Below, one piece after another: positions 20,246 to 29,891 of a DNA stretch of 64,000 nucleotides; the stretch's first letter is position 1; every line of letters begins with the position of its first letter. The DNA comes from Nocardioides sp. TF02-7 (GTDB lineage Bacteria; Actinomycetota; Actinomycetes; Propionibacteriales; Nocardioidaceae). The DNA lies in assembly GCF_022437945.1 (NCBI RefSeq), contig NZ_CP092535.1, positions 4,514,001-4,578,000 of the forward strand, read 5' to 3'. The translations under genes were made by a program, and so were the position numbers. The notes below the pieces were generated by a model. The model had not been told where the DNA came from. It saw nothing but the letters and a program-made list of their open reading frames with translations, and did not search any database.

Positions 20246-20893
20246 TCAGCAGGTCGCGAGCGTGCGCCTCCCCGACCAGGCCGCGACGGCCATCGGCGCG
20301 AACAGGAAGCCGGTGACCGTCGCCCAGTAGGCCGGGTGCAGCCCCTGGGCGAGGACCGACATGGCCAGGCCGGTCGCGCTCATCGTCACCGCTGCGACGA
20401 TCGTGACCAGCGACGTCGCCCGGGCGACACCACGGCCGGCGCGGTGCCACCGGTTGCCGATCGTGGCGGCGGCGAGGAGCGCGACGGTGGCGAGGATCAT
20501 CGCCCCGCCGACCACCTCGACCGCGACGTCGAGCACCGGGTAGAGCACGCCGTCCGGCGCGCGACCGTCGGTGCCGGCGACGCTGACCGGGCCGTCCCAC
20601 AGGAACGGCTGCACCCCCAGCGCCACGAGGAGCAGCCACGCCGTACGACGCGCGGCGGCCACCGCGAGCGTGGTCTGGAAGGCGGGCACCACCACGTCCA
20701 GCGGCCCGAAGTCGGCAACCGCACGCCGCTCGGCCTGCTCGGCGTCCCAACCGGCGCGCTCGTAGGCCGCGACGGCGTCGTCGAGGTGGCCCGCGGCCTC
20801 GGCGACGAGGTCGCGGCGGGCACGCCGGGGACCGGCCAGTGCGGCGTCGAGGTCGGCGAGGTAGGTACCGGTGGGCGACACGCCCCCCATCAT
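20246..20893 (-). CDS. HAAS/permease-prefix type membrane protein, PadR partner
   Basis: About 215 residues. The N-terminal segment TYLADLDAALAGPRRARRDL, HLDDAVAAYERAGWDAEQAE and ERRAVADFGPLDVVVPAFQ is the cytoplasmic 'HAAS / permease prefix' module, which is usually encoded directly beside a PadR regulator as here. Four or five hydrophobic helices follow (AWLLLVALGVQPFLW, ILATVALLAAATIG, LVTIVAAVTMSATGLAMSVL). Starts at 20893, 20890 or GTG 20881 are all possible; the GTG has a good G-rich ribosome site. A role in PadR-linked membrane signalling is inferred from gene pairing. Confidence 0.72.
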   Translation of the reverse strand: MMGGVSPTGTYLADLDAALAGPRRARRDLVAEAAGHLDDAVAAYERAGWDAEQAERRAVADFGPLDVVVPAFQTTLAVAAARRTAWLLLVALGVQPFLWDGPVSVAGTDGRAPDGVLYPVLDVAVEVVGGAMILATVALLAAATIGNRWHRAGRGVARATSLVTIVAAVTMSATGLAMSVLAQGLHPAYWATVTGFLFAPMAVAAWSGRRTLATC

Positions 20894-20945
20894 GCGCGCC
20901 GGCGCCGCGGTCGGCATCCGGGATGTCCCCTGAGATCGGCACCGG

Positions 20946-21266
20946 TCAGGCCTCGCCGAGAACACCGCCGATGACCGACGAGAACGTCCGCCACTCGGCG
21001 CGGTGCTGCGCCAGCGCCTTCCTGCCGGCGCGCGAGAGCGCGTAGGTCCGGCGGCGACGGCCGCCCACCTCGTCCCAGTCGCTGGTGAGGTAGCCGGCGG
21101 CCTCGAGCCTGCGGAGGGCGGGGTAGACGGTGCCGGTGGGCAGCTCGAGCTCTCCGCCGCTGCGGACCTGCAGCGCCTCGATGATCGCGTAGCCGTGGAG
21201 CGGCTCGTGCTCCACCACCGCGAGGACCAGCGAGTCCAGGTGCCCGCGCAGCGCGTCGGCTCTCAT
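20946..21266 (-). CDS. PadR-family transcriptional regulator
   Basis: 106 residues. Winged helix of PadR type: LRGHLDSLVLAVVEHEPLHG, YAIIEALQVRSGGELELPTG, TVYPALRRLEAAGYLTSDWD, GGRRRRTYALSRAGRKAL. The short C-terminal helix marks subfamily 2. ATG 21266 lies inside the left arm of an inverted repeat that runs to 21312, so autoregulation is likely. Divergent from the MMPL gene and followed by the HAAS-type partner. Intact. Confidence 0.9.
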   Translation of the reverse strand: MRADALRGHLDSLVLAVVEHEPLHGYAIIEALQVRSGGELELPTGTVYPALRRLEAAGYLTSDWDEVGGRRRRTYALSRAGRKALAQHRAEWRTFSSVIGGVLGEA

Positions 21267-21315
21267 GTAGACAGCCTACACCAAGGTGCGCTATATGTTG
21301 CTTGTCTACATGTAG
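21264..21315. promoter_or_regulatory. PadR operator region between padR and the MMPL gene
   Basis: CATGTAGACA (21264-21273, which contains the padR start codon) and TGTCTACATG (21303-21312) are perfect inverted repeats 29 bp apart. The right arm also forms a perfect palindrome CTACATGTAG (21306-21315). In between are CACCAAGGTG and the AT-rich CTATATGTTG, the likely promoter core. ATGT...ACAT spacing is typical of PadR sites. Confidence 0.72.
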
Positions 21316-21420
21316 CCGCCCTGCCTACGGAGCCCGCCGTGACCACGCCTTCCTCCCGCCCTCCCGCCAGTCCGCCGTCCCCCCGCCTCGTCGCCCGGGT
21401 CGGGCGCCGCCCCGAGCCGG

Positions 21421-23521
21421 ATGCAGCGACTGGCCGCCTTCTCCCAGCGCCACCGCTGGACCGCGCTCGCGCTGTGGCTGGTCGCTCTCGTCGGCGTCAC
21501 GGTGGCCTCCACGGCGGTCGGCGACGACTACCGCAACGACTTCTCGCTGCCGGGCACCCAGTCGCAGGAGCTCGTCGACCTGCTCGACGAGCACGGTGCC
21601 GGCGGCAGCGGGACGGTGACGGTGGTGCTGCACGACGAGCGGGGCTGGGACGCCGACCCGGCCGCGGTGGAGGCGCTGGTCGCCGACCTCGAGCAGCTGG
21701 ACCACGTCGCGTCGGTCGCCGCACCCGACGCGGCCGAGGGCACGGTCTCCGACGACGGCACGGCCGCCCTGGTGGTCGTCACCCTCGACGTCGAGACCGG
21801 CGACGTGCCCACCGAGGACCACCGGGCGATGCTCGACACCGCGCTCGACCACGCCACCGACGACCTCCGGGTCGAGGTGTCGGGCGACGGGATCCGCGAG
21901 GTGCAGGAGAGCGAGGCCGCCGGCGGCGCCGAGGGCGCCGGCATGCTGGCGGCGCTCGTGATCCTGGTCTTCATGTTCGGCTCGCTGCTGGCGGCGAGCC
22001 TGCCGCTGGTCACCGCGCTGTTCGCGGTGGGCACGACGTTCGGACTGGTCGTGCTGCTCTCCCACCTGACCACGGTGCCGGACTACACCGCGCCGATCCT
22101 GGTGCTGGTCGGGCTCGGCGTCGGGATCGACTACGCGCTGCTCGTGTTCTCCCGGTTCCGCTCCGAGCTGGTGGGCGGCGCCGACCGCGCCACCGCCACC
22201 CGCCTCGCGGTCGACAGCGCCGGCCGGTCGGTGCTGTTCGCCGGCGCCTCGGTGATCATCGCGCTGCTCGGCCTCTACGTGCTGCGGGTCAGCGCCCTGC
22301 AGGGCGTCGTGCTCGGCGTGGTCCTGACGGTCGCGACGACCATGCTCGCGTCGCTCACGCTGCTGCCCGCCCTGCTGACGGTCCTGGGCGGACGCATCGA
22401 GCGCTCGGTCCGCAAGCGCGCCGGCAGGTCCCGGCGCGAGCACGGCGACCGGTGGCGGTCGTGGGCCGGCGTCGTGCAGCGCCGCCCGTGGCCGGCCCTG
22501 GTGGTCGGCCTGCTGGCCACCGGTGCCCTGGCCCTCCCCGCCCTCGGCCTCACCCTCGGGTTCAACGACGCCGGCAACGACCACGAGAGCACCACGACCC
22601 GGCAGGCCTACGACCTGGTGAGCGAGAAGTGGGGACCCGGCGCAAACGGTCCGCTGTTCGTGGTCACCGAGGGCAGCCTCGAGCAGGCGGAGGCCGCGGC
22701 CGACGCGGTGCGCGAGCTGCCCGGCGTGGCCCGCGTCGTGCCGCCGTACGACGCCGGCGAGGGGTTCGTGCCCTGGCAGGTGGTGCCGCAGACCGGGCCA
22801 CAGGACGAGGCGACGTCCGACCTCGTCCGGGACGTGCGCGACCGGCTGGGCGAGGGCCACCTCGTCGGAGGTCCGACCGCAGCGAACGTGGACTTCGCGG
22901 AGGCGATCGCGGAGCGCTTCCCCCTCTTCGTCGGGGTGGTCGTCGGCGTCTCGGCGCTGCTGCTGGTCCTGGTCTTCCGCTCCGCGGCGATCGCCGTGAA
23001 GGCAGCCGTGCTCAACCTGCTGTCGATCGGCGCCGCGCTGGGCGCCATGAAGCTGGTGTTCCAGGACGGGCTGCTCGGCGTGGAGCCAGGACCGATCGAG
23101 GCCTTCCTGCCGGTGATGATCTTCGCCATCGTCTTCGGCCTGTCGATGGACTACGAGGTGTTCCTGCTGTCGCGGATGCACGAGGAGTGGCAGCGCACCG
23201 GCGACCCGGCCACGGCCGTGCGCGAGGGACTGGCGCACACGGGCGGCGTGATCACCGCCGCCGCGGCGATCATGGTCGTGGTCTTCGGAGCGTTCGTCCT
23301 CTCCCCCCGACCGGATGCTGCAGCAGATGGGGCTCGGTATGGCCGTGGCCGTGCTGCTCGACGCGGTGGTCATCCGCTGCCTGGTCGTGCCCGCGGTGAT
23401 GCGGCTGCTCGGACGCCGCGCCTGGTGGCTGCCGCGCGGCCTCGACCGGGTGCTGCCGCGGCTCGCGATCGAGGGATCGCAGGGACAGCAGCGGCAGCGG
23501 GTGCAGCAGCCGCAGCGGTGA
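21421..23521 (+). CDS. MMPL-family RND transporter (one frame break)
   Basis: About 699 residues. Large proton-driven membrane protein of the MmpL class, generally exporting lipids or drugs. N-terminal TM (WTALALWLVALVGVTVASTA), periplasmic loop, first TM bundle (LAALVILVFMFGSLLAASLP, APILVLVGLGVGIDYALLVF with the proton-relay-like GIDYALL), second loop and second bundle (FLPVMIFAIVFGLSMDYEVF, with SMDYEVF). An extra C near 23310 (six for five) separates VLSP and DRMLQQMGLGM. ATG 21421 was chosen; an upstream GTG at 21339 is in another frame. PadR probably controls it. Confidence 0.88.
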
Positions 23522-23531
23522 CCTGGCCCGG

Positions 23532-25080
23532 TCAGCCCAGCGGCCCGGCCGCCTCCTCGGCCGCGGCGACGACGGCGCCGTCGCGGACGAGGCCGACCGC
23601 CGCCTCGATCTCCGGGGCGAGGTGGCGGTCGGGCCCCCGGACCCGGCACGCCCGCGCCGCGGAGCAGCCGGACCACGGCGCCGGTGCCCGCCGCCGGCGC
23701 CAGCGGCGCGCGCAGGTCGAGCGCCCGGGCCGCGGTGAGCAGCTCGACGGCCAGCACGCGTGTCAGGCCGTCGACCGACCGCCGCAGCTTGCGGGCCGCC
23801 GACCAGCCCATCGAGACGTGGTCCTCCTGCATCGCGCTCGACGGGATCGAGTCGACGCTGGCCGGCACCGCCAGCCGCTTCAGCTCCGAGACGATCGCGG
23901 CCTGCGTGTACTGCGCGATCATGTGCCCGCTGTCCACGCCCGGGTCGTCGGCGAGGAACGCCGGCAGGCCGTGGTTGCGCGCCACGTCGAGGAAGCGGTC
24001 GGTGCGGCGCTCGCTGATGCTCGCGACGTCGGCGGCGGCGATGGCGAGGAAGTCGAGGACGTAGCCGACCGGCGCGCCGTGGAAGTTGCCGTTGCTCTCG
24101 AGCCGGCCGTCGCCCGGGAGGACGACCGGGTTGTCGATCGCCGCCCTCAGCTCGCGAAGCGCGACCGTGGCCGCGTGGTCGACGGTGTCGCGCGCGGCGC
24201 CGTGGACCTGCGGCGAGCAGCGCAGCGAGTAGGCGTCCTGCACGCGGTTGCAGTCGGGGCCACGGTGGCTGGCGACCACGGCGGAGCCGTCGAGCAGCCG
24301 GGTCAGGTTCTCCGCCGACGCCGCCTGCCCCGGGTGCGGCCGCAGCGCCATCAGGTCGGCGGCGAAGACCCGGTCGGTGCCGAGCTGGGCCTCGACCGAC
24401 ATCGCGGCCGCGACGTCGGCGGTGCGCAGCAGCAGCCGGAGATCGGCGACCGCGAGCACCAGCATGCCGAGCATGCCGTCGGTGCCGTTGATGAGCGCCA
24501 GCCCCTCCTTGGGCCCCAGCTCGACCGGCGTCATGCCGGCTGCCGCCAGCGCCTCGGCCGCCGGGAGCAGGGTGCCGTCGGCGTCGCGCACCTCGCCCTC
24601 GCCGATGAGGGCGAGCGCGCAGTGCGCCAGCGGGGCGAGGTCGCCGGAGCAGCCGAGCGAGCCGTGCTCGTGCACCACCGGCGTGATGCCGCGGTCGAGC
24701 AGCTCGGCCAGCAGGAGCGCCGTGCCACGACGGACGCCGGTGTGGCCGGTCGCCATCGTCGACAGCCGCAGCAGCATGAGGGCGCGCACCACCTCCCGCT
24801 CCACCTCGGGTCCCGAGCCGGCCGCGTGCGACCGCACCAGCGACCGCTGCAGCTGCGCCCGCTGGTCCTCGGCGATGTGCTTGGTGGCGAGCGCCCCGAA
24901 GCCGGTCGACACGCCGTACGCCGGCCGCTCCGACGCGGCGAGCCGGTCCACGACCCCGCGCGCCCGGTCGACCGCGGCGAGCGCGTCCTCCGACAGCCGC
25001 ACCCGGGCGCCGTACCGCGCCACCGCCACCACCTCGTCGAGGCCCACCGGCCCGGTCCCGACCACCACCTCGCCCGTCAT
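23532..25080 (-). CDS. hutH: Histidine ammonia-lyase (one frame break)
   Basis: About 515 residues. Deaminates histidine to urocanate. The MIO cofactor tripeptide reads Cys144-Ser145-Gly146 in EHGSLGCSGDLAPLAHCAL, where most bacteria have Ala-Ser-Gly; Streptomyces-type enzymes share the Cys. Other family blocks: YGVSTGFGALATKHI, QDAYSLRCSPQVHGAARDT, ESNGNFHGAPVGYVLDFLA and SSAMQEDHVSMGWSAARKL. An extra G near 23640 moves the last 35 residues to another frame. It is transcribed apart from the other hut genes, with PadR/HAAS and MMPL between, and ends 10 bp from the convergent MMPL stop. Confidence 0.93.
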
Positions 25081-25139
25081 GCGGCCGATCATCACACCGC
25101 CGTCAACACCGTGGACCTGCGGTGAGGGAGGATCGGCGG

Positions 25140-25932
25140 GTGCTGATCGCGACCGACCTGGACGGGACGCTGGTCCCCTACGACGCGCGGGAGCCGAGCC
25201 CCCGCACCGCGTCGGTGCTGGAGCAGGCCGACCGGGCCGGCATCCCGCTGGTGTTCGTGACGGCGCGCCCGCTGCGGTGGATGGACGGGTTCTGGCCGCA
25301 CGTGGGGCGGCACGGGCTCGCCGTCGTCTCCAACGGGGCGGTCGTCTACGACGTCCACGAGCGCAGGCCGCTGGCCGTCAGCGGCATCGAGCCGGCCGCG
25401 GGCCTCGAGGTGGTGGCGGCGATCCGCGAGGCGCTGCCGGGCGCGTCGTTCGCCATCGAGTGCCTCGACGGGATCCGCCGCGACCCCACCTACGTCGAGC
25501 CCTACGGCGTGCCGGCCGGGTCGCCGGTCGGCGAGCTCGGCGAGATCTGGGACGTGCCGGCGCTCAAGCTGCTCGTCCGCCACCAGGGCCTCGACCCCGA
25601 CGAGCTGCGGGACCGCACCCTCGCCGCCGTCGGCGGCGCCGCCACCGCGACCTGGTCGGTGAGCGGGCTCGTCGAGATCAGCGCCTCGGACGTCACGAAG
25701 GCGAGCGCCCTGGTCGGCCTCTGCAGAGCGGCTCGGCGTCGACGCCGAGGACGTCGTCGCGTTCGGCGACATGCCCAACGACATCCCGATGCTCGCCTGG
25801 GCCGGCACGTCGTACGCCGTCGCCGGAGCGCACGAGAGCGTGCTGGCCGCCGCCGACCACGTGGCGCCACCCGTCGACGAGGACGGCGTCGCCCGGGTGG
25901 TGGAGCGGCTGCTCGACGAGCGGGAGACCTGA
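25140..25932 (+). CDS. HAD-superfamily (Cof-type) phosphatase (one frame break)
   Basis: About 263 residues. Motif I DLDGTLVPYD with the nucleophile Asp at the N-terminus, motif II PLVFVTARPL, a C2 cap domain, and motif IV VVAFGDMPNDIPMLAWAG after the break. A sugar-phosphate or nucleotide phosphatase by family. GTG 25140 follows AGGGAGGA at good spacing, which is better than GTG 25122. The frame breaks near 25723 (CTGCAGAGCGG): either one extra A or a 2-base GC deletion, since a C-A-E-R-L sequence is usual here. Confidence 0.83.
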
Positions 25933-25936
25933 CGGG

Positions 25937-26500
25937 CTAGGCGATCGGTGCGGTGCCGAAGGCGACGTTGAACCGGTCGCACCAGATGACGACCGACCGC
26001 ATGCCGGCGAGGTCGGCGCCGTCGGGGATCTCGTAGCTCTGGCTGCCCTGGTTGCCCTTCAGCTCGCCGAGCGCGACGTGGTCGCCGTCGTCGTAGATGC
26101 CCCAGGAGTCGAAGCAGCCCTCGCAGTCGCCGCCGCTGGGCCGGTCGCTGATCCACACGTGCAGGTCCGGCCCGTTGGAGGTGTCGAGGTCCTCCAGCCG
26201 CAGGTAGCGGGTGCCGTCGTCGCGGCGGTAGACGACCGCGGTCCCGGACGTGCCGTGCTCGGCGTCGATGAACCGGCCGCGGGCGAGCTCGAGGCGCACC
26301 GGCGCCGTGCCGTCGCCGTCCGGCACCGCGGTGTCGGAGATGCCGGCGGAGGCCGTGGCGACCACAGCGCCGCCGTCGTCGGCCTCGTCGACCTCGTCGT
26401 CGACGAGCAGCAGCCAGGGCTGGAAGAGCAGCAACCCGGCGACGAGCGCCACGAGCAGCACGCCGCCGACGGACACCAGCACCGCGCGCCTGCGACCCAT
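25937..26500 (-). CDS. Membrane-anchored DM13-domain protein
   Basis: About 187 residues. One N-terminal membrane anchor (AVLVSVGGVLLVALVAGLLL) and then an extracytoplasmic DM13 domain: ELARGRFIDAEHGTSGTAVV, RYLRLEDLDTSNGPDLHVWI, ELKGNQGSQSYEIPDGADL, SVVIWCDRFNVAFGTAPI. DM13 is proposed to be a redox or electron-transfer module with a conserved Cys; here the Cys in VIWCDRF is kept and a CEGC pair is extra. ATG 26500 sits behind GGGAGG. Intact and convergent with the HAD gene (4-bp gap). Confidence 0.83.
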   Translation of the reverse strand: MGRRRAVLVSVGGVLLVALVAGLLLFQPWLLLVDDEVDEADDGGAVVATASAGISDTAVPDGDGTAPVRLELARGRFIDAEHGTSGTAVVYRRDDGTRYLRLEDLDTSNGPDLHVWISDRPSGGDCEGCFDSWGIYDDGDHVALGELKGNQGSQSYEIPDGADLAGMRSVVIWCDRFNVAFGTAPIA

Positions 26501-26510
26501 CACGCCTCCC

Positions 26511-27318
26511 TCACGTCAGCAGCAGCCGGTCGAGCCGCCGGCGCACCACCAGCATGCCCAGCACGCCCATCAGCAGCAGGTAGACCACGGAGACCAGCGA
26601 GGCGGACGACACGGTGCCGAGGGTGAGCTCGCGACACAGCACGACGCCGCGGTAGAGCGGCGTGCACTCGATGACCCACCGCACGGGGCCGGAGTAGGTC
26701 TCGACCGGGAAGAACGTCGCGGAGAACAGGAACATCGGCAGCTGGACGAGCGTGATCTTGTCGAAGTCCTGGAAGTTGCGCATCCACGTCGTCGCCGCCA
26801 TGCAGACCGCGCTGAACGCGAACCCGATCAGCAGCACCGCCGGCAGCGCGAGCAGCGCCCACCACGACTCGATGAGGCCCATCGCCAGCATGACCAGCAG
26901 GAACGCCGCGGCGTACGTCGACCCGCGCAGCTGCCCCCACGCGATCTCGCCGCGGGCGACGTCGCCGGTCGTCAGCGGCGTGGCGAGGATCTGGTCGTAG
27001 AGCTTGGTGTACTTCAGCTTGAAGAACACGTTGAACGTCGAGTCCATGAGCGCACCGTTGAACGCCGACACGGCGAGCATCCCGGGGGGCGACGAACGCG
27101 GCGTACGACACCTCCCGACCGCCGGCCTCGAACCCGTCGACGAGGGCGCCGACGCCGATGCCGATGGAGAGCAGGTAGAACACCGGCTCCAGGAAGCCGG
27201 AGACGAACAGCTTCCACGCGCTGCGGTAGGTGATGTAGTTGCGCAGCACGAGCAGCCGCAGCGAGGCGACCGGGCCGAGCGGCCGCACCTCGGCGTCGTC
27301 GGCGAACGTGGCGCTCAC
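26511..27318 (-). CDS. ABC-2 type transporter permease, second subunit (one frame break)
   Basis: About 268 residues with six membrane segments, e.g. ALLALPAVLLIGFAFSAVCM and LVSVVYLLLMGVLGMLVVRR. The block FKLKYTKLYDQILATPLTTG and PMFLFSATFFPVE are characteristic of NodJ/DrrB-like export permeases. An extra C near 27086 breaks VAP-GMLAVSAFN. GTG 27318 overlaps the stop of the first permease (GTGA). With its twin and the ATPase it makes a heteromeric exporter. Confidence 0.86.
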
Positions 27319-28146
27319 GTGATCATCCGCTTCGCCAGGCCCGAGACCGACCACCGCCAGCCGAGCACGGCGAGCGCCGCCAGCACGGCGACGTTGACGC
27401 CGGCCACCCACCAGGTGACGTTGTCGAGGGCGAGCATGCGGGAAAGGTTGACGCCGTGCCACAGCGGCGTCAGCCGCGCCAGCCACGCCCCCACGTCGCC
27501 GAGGTTGGTGACGGGGAAGAACGCGCCGGAGAACAGGAACAGCGGGAACACGCCCAGCCGGAACAGGACGCCGAACGCCTGCTCCGACCGCACCCGCGTG
27601 CTGAACGCGTAGACCAGCGTCGCGAACGCCGTGCCGCAGAGCACCTGGGCGCCGAACGCCAGGAACGGGCTCCACCAGGCCTCGAAGACCCCGAACGGCA
27701 CCATCACGAGCGTGTAGACACCGCACGCCGCCACGAGGTGCAGCACCACCGAGGCGAGGTGGGCGCCGACGACGTGCCGCGGCTGGAGCGGCGTGGCGAG
27801 CATCGACTCGTAGATGCGCTGCCACTTGATCATGCCCATGACGGGGGTACGTCGTCTCCGACACGGCGGTCTGCATCGCGTGGGCGGCGATCAGGCCGGG
27901 CACCACGAACGCGAGGTAGGACGACGCGCCTTCGAGCGTCTCGGCGTCGGCCTCGACGAAGTCGCCGAGGAGCACGCCCATCGCGAGCACGTAGAGGAAC
28001 GGTGACAGGAACGAGGATGCGATCACGCCGCGCCAGGTGCGGGCCCAGAGCGTCGCCCAGTAGTCGATCTGGCGGCGTACGCCCTCGAGGAACGGCAGGT
28101 CGCCGGCCGGCGCGGCGCGGTCGGGACTGATGGTGCCGGCGCTCAT
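27315..28146 (-). CDS. ABC-2 type transporter permease, first subunit (one frame break)
   Basis: About 276 residues. Six membrane segments; PFLYVLAMGVLLGDFV, then IKWQRIYESMLATPLQPRHV and FPLFLFSGAFFPVTNLGDV parallel the second permease, showing common descent. An extra C near 27848 (five for four) breaks ETTYP-VMGMIKW. ATG 28146 shares its A with the ATPase stop (TGATG). Drug, lipid or polysaccharide export is possible; no accessory gene identifies the cargo. Confidence 0.86.
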
Positions 28147-29129
28147 CAGTCGACCAGCGTCCGTCCGGTGAGCCGGAGGAACACGTCCTCCAGGGTCGAG
28201 CGCCGCACCAGGGTGGCGAGCGGCTGGAGGCCGCGCTCGTGGGTGCGGGTCACGACCTCCTCGCCGTCCTCGGCGTAGACGAGCAGCCGGTCGGGCAGCA
28301 CCTCGACCCGCTCGCCGAGGTCGGCCACCTTCGCGGCGTGCGCCTCGTGCTCGCCGACCCCGAACCGGAGCTCGGCGACCTCGCGCGTGGAGTGGGCGCG
28401 GATCAGGTCGAGCGGTGCTCCTTCGGCTACGACCACCCCCTTGTCCATGACGACCAGCCGGTCGCAGAGCTGCTCGGCCTCGTCCATGTAGTGGGTGGTG
28501 AGGACGAGCGTGACGCCGGCCTGCTTGAGCCGGAACAGCTGGTCCCACAGCAGGTGCCGCGCCTGCGGGTCGAGCCCGGTCGTCGGCTCGTCGAGCAGCA
28601 GCAGGTCGGGCCGGTTGACCAGCGACCGCGCGATCGTGAGCCGCCGCTTCATGCCGCCGGAGAGCTCGTCGACCTTGGCCTTCGCCTTGTCGGTCAGCTT
28701 GGCGAACTCGAGCAGCTCGGCCGCCCGCTCGCGCACCACCTGCCGGGGCAGGCCGAAGTAGCGGCCGTAGATGTAGAGGTTGTCGAAGACGTTGAGCTCG
28801 GTGTCGAGGTTGTCCTCCTGCGGGCACACCCCGAGCCGGCCCCGGATCGCCGGCCCGTCGGCAGCCGGGTCCATGCCCAGGATCCGCAGCTCACCGTCGG
28901 TCACCGGCGACACGGCGGCGATCATCCGCATCGTCGACGACTTCCCGGCGCCGTTGGGCCCGAGGAACCCGAACGCCTCGCCGCGCCGCACGTCGAGGTC
29001 GATCCCCCGCACCGCCTCGAAGCCGCTGTCGAACGTCTTGCGCAGCCCGCGCGCCCGGATCATCGACCCAGCCCCCGGTTGCGCCTCCACGCCGCTCCTC
29101 GCCTGATCCTCCGACGCCGTCTCGCTCAC
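28146..29129 (-). CDS. ABC transporter ATP-binding protein (NodI/DrrA-like)
   Basis: 327 residues, intact. Walker A GPNGAGKSS at about 57-65, Q-loop with VCPQEDNLD (the NodI-type variant), signature LSGGMKRRLTIARSL, Walker B LLLLDEPTTGLD and switch LTTHYMDEAEQLCDRL. The C-terminal extension (ERVEVLPDRLLVYAEDGEEV) is the DrrA-like regulatory tail. First gene of the ATPase-permease-permease operon. A palindromic element lies 108 bp upstream. Confidence 0.93.
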   Translation of the reverse strand: MSETASEDQARSGVEAQPGAGSMIRARGLRKTFDSGFEAVRGIDLDVRRGEAFGFLGPNGAGKSSTMRMIAAVSPVTDGELRILGMDPAADGPAIRGRLGVCPQEDNLDTELNVFDNLYIYGRYFGLPRQVVRERAAELLEFAKLTDKAKAKVDELSGGMKRRLTIARSLVNRPDLLLLDEPTTGLDPQARHLLWDQLFRLKQAGVTLVLTTHYMDEAEQLCDRLVVMDKGVVVAEGAPLDLIRAHSTREVAELRFGVGEHEAHAAKVADLGERVEVLPDRLLVYAEDGEEVVTRTHERGLQPLATLVRRSTLEDVFLRLTGRTLVD

Positions 29130-29190
29130 GGACCCGATCCTAGGGAGCGACCCCGACAGCGGTCGCGCGGATATCGAGGGCGGGTGGGCA

Positions 29191-29239
29191 GCGCGGTCGG
29201 CCGGAAAGCGCGGGCGGCCGGGAGGCGCGGGCGGCCGGG
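29191..29239. repeat. Three tandem 17-bp GC repeats abutting the palindromic element
   Basis: GCGCGGTCGGCCGGA at 29191 and GCGCGGGCGGCCGGG at 29208 and 29225, strict 17-bp period. The last unit runs into the GGGG of palindrome copy 2. No such repeat flanks copy 1. Confidence 0.6.
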
Positions 29240-29288
29240 GACGTCATACGTTCCGAGGGCGATCGCCCACGGCACGCATGACGTCCGC
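29237..29288. repeat. 52-bp palindromic element, copy 2
   Basis: Arms GGGGACGTCAT (29237-29247) and ATGACGTCCGC (29278-29288) and the centre GGGCGATCGCCC (29257-29268) have exactly the geometry of the copy at 1408-1459. Arms match at 10 of 11 positions (GTCC end changed). The bases after the left arm (ACG) and before the right arm (CGC/CGC-like) are also kept. It lies between two minus-strand genes. Confidence 0.85.
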
Positions 29289-29309
29289 GGCTCCGGATGC
29301 TCGGCGGGA

Positions 29310-29687
29310 TCAGCCGGCCGCACCGAGCGGCGGGCCGCCGAAGCCGATCTCGTTGCCGTCAGGGTCGCGGTAGATCACCTTGCGGACCCCGTCGCCGTAG
29401 GTCTCCCGCTCGTCGGGCTCGATCCCGCGACCTGAGATCGCGCGGACCCGCTCGTCGAGGTCGGCGACGAACACGGTCACCGCAGCGTGCCCCGCCCGGT
29501 CGGGCCGCTGCTCGACGACGAGCCAGCGGTGGGGCGCGATCTCCCATACCGACTCCGTCGGCGTGGCATCGAACGTCGAGTGGCGACCGAGCAGCTGCTC
29601 CCACCACGGGCACGCGGTCGCATGGTCGCGCACGCAGACCGTGGCGAAGAGCTCGACGCCGTCGGAGAGGAACTCGCTGACGCTCAT
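29310..29687 (-). CDS. VOC/glyoxalase-like domain protein
   Basis: 125 residues, intact. Two beta-alpha-beta-beta-beta modules: LFATVCVRDHATACPWWEQL with the first metal-side residues, and VYRDP-type ending KVIYRDPDGNEIGFGGPP. The conserved Glu is present near the end; the first His is replaced in part. Family members are lyases, dioxygenases or resistance proteins, and the exact role cannot be read. Confidence 0.8.
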   Translation of the reverse strand: MSVSEFLSDGVELFATVCVRDHATACPWWEQLLGRHSTFDATPTESVWEIAPHRWLVVEQRPDRAGHAAVTVFVADLDERVRAISGRGIEPDERETYGDGVRKVIYRDPDGNEIGFGGPPLGAAG

Positions 29688-29891
29688 GCAGGGTCCGACC
29701 GCCGGCCGGGCGTCGACTCATCGCTGCCGTCGCCCGGCCGCGGTTCGACACGTCCACCCGGTGGTGAACGGTGGAGCCTCGGTGCCTACGGACGTACCAA
29801 ACCCGCCGATCGGCCTCGCGGGCCACGCTCAGGCACCGCCCGGCGACGCACTTCGGTACGTCGGCCGGTCGCCGCGACGTCGGCTCGGCGG

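Noticed and set aside
21302..21420. Upstream GTG start for the MMPL gene (VTTPSSRPPASPP...)
   Set aside because: It is in another frame from the MMPL core and would need one more base error; ATG 21421 gives a normal N-terminus, though the longer form is possible.
29688..29891. Coding gene or RNA in the 204-bp gap between VOC and secreted protein
   Set aside because: Only short out-of-bias open frames and no convincing structured element were seen.
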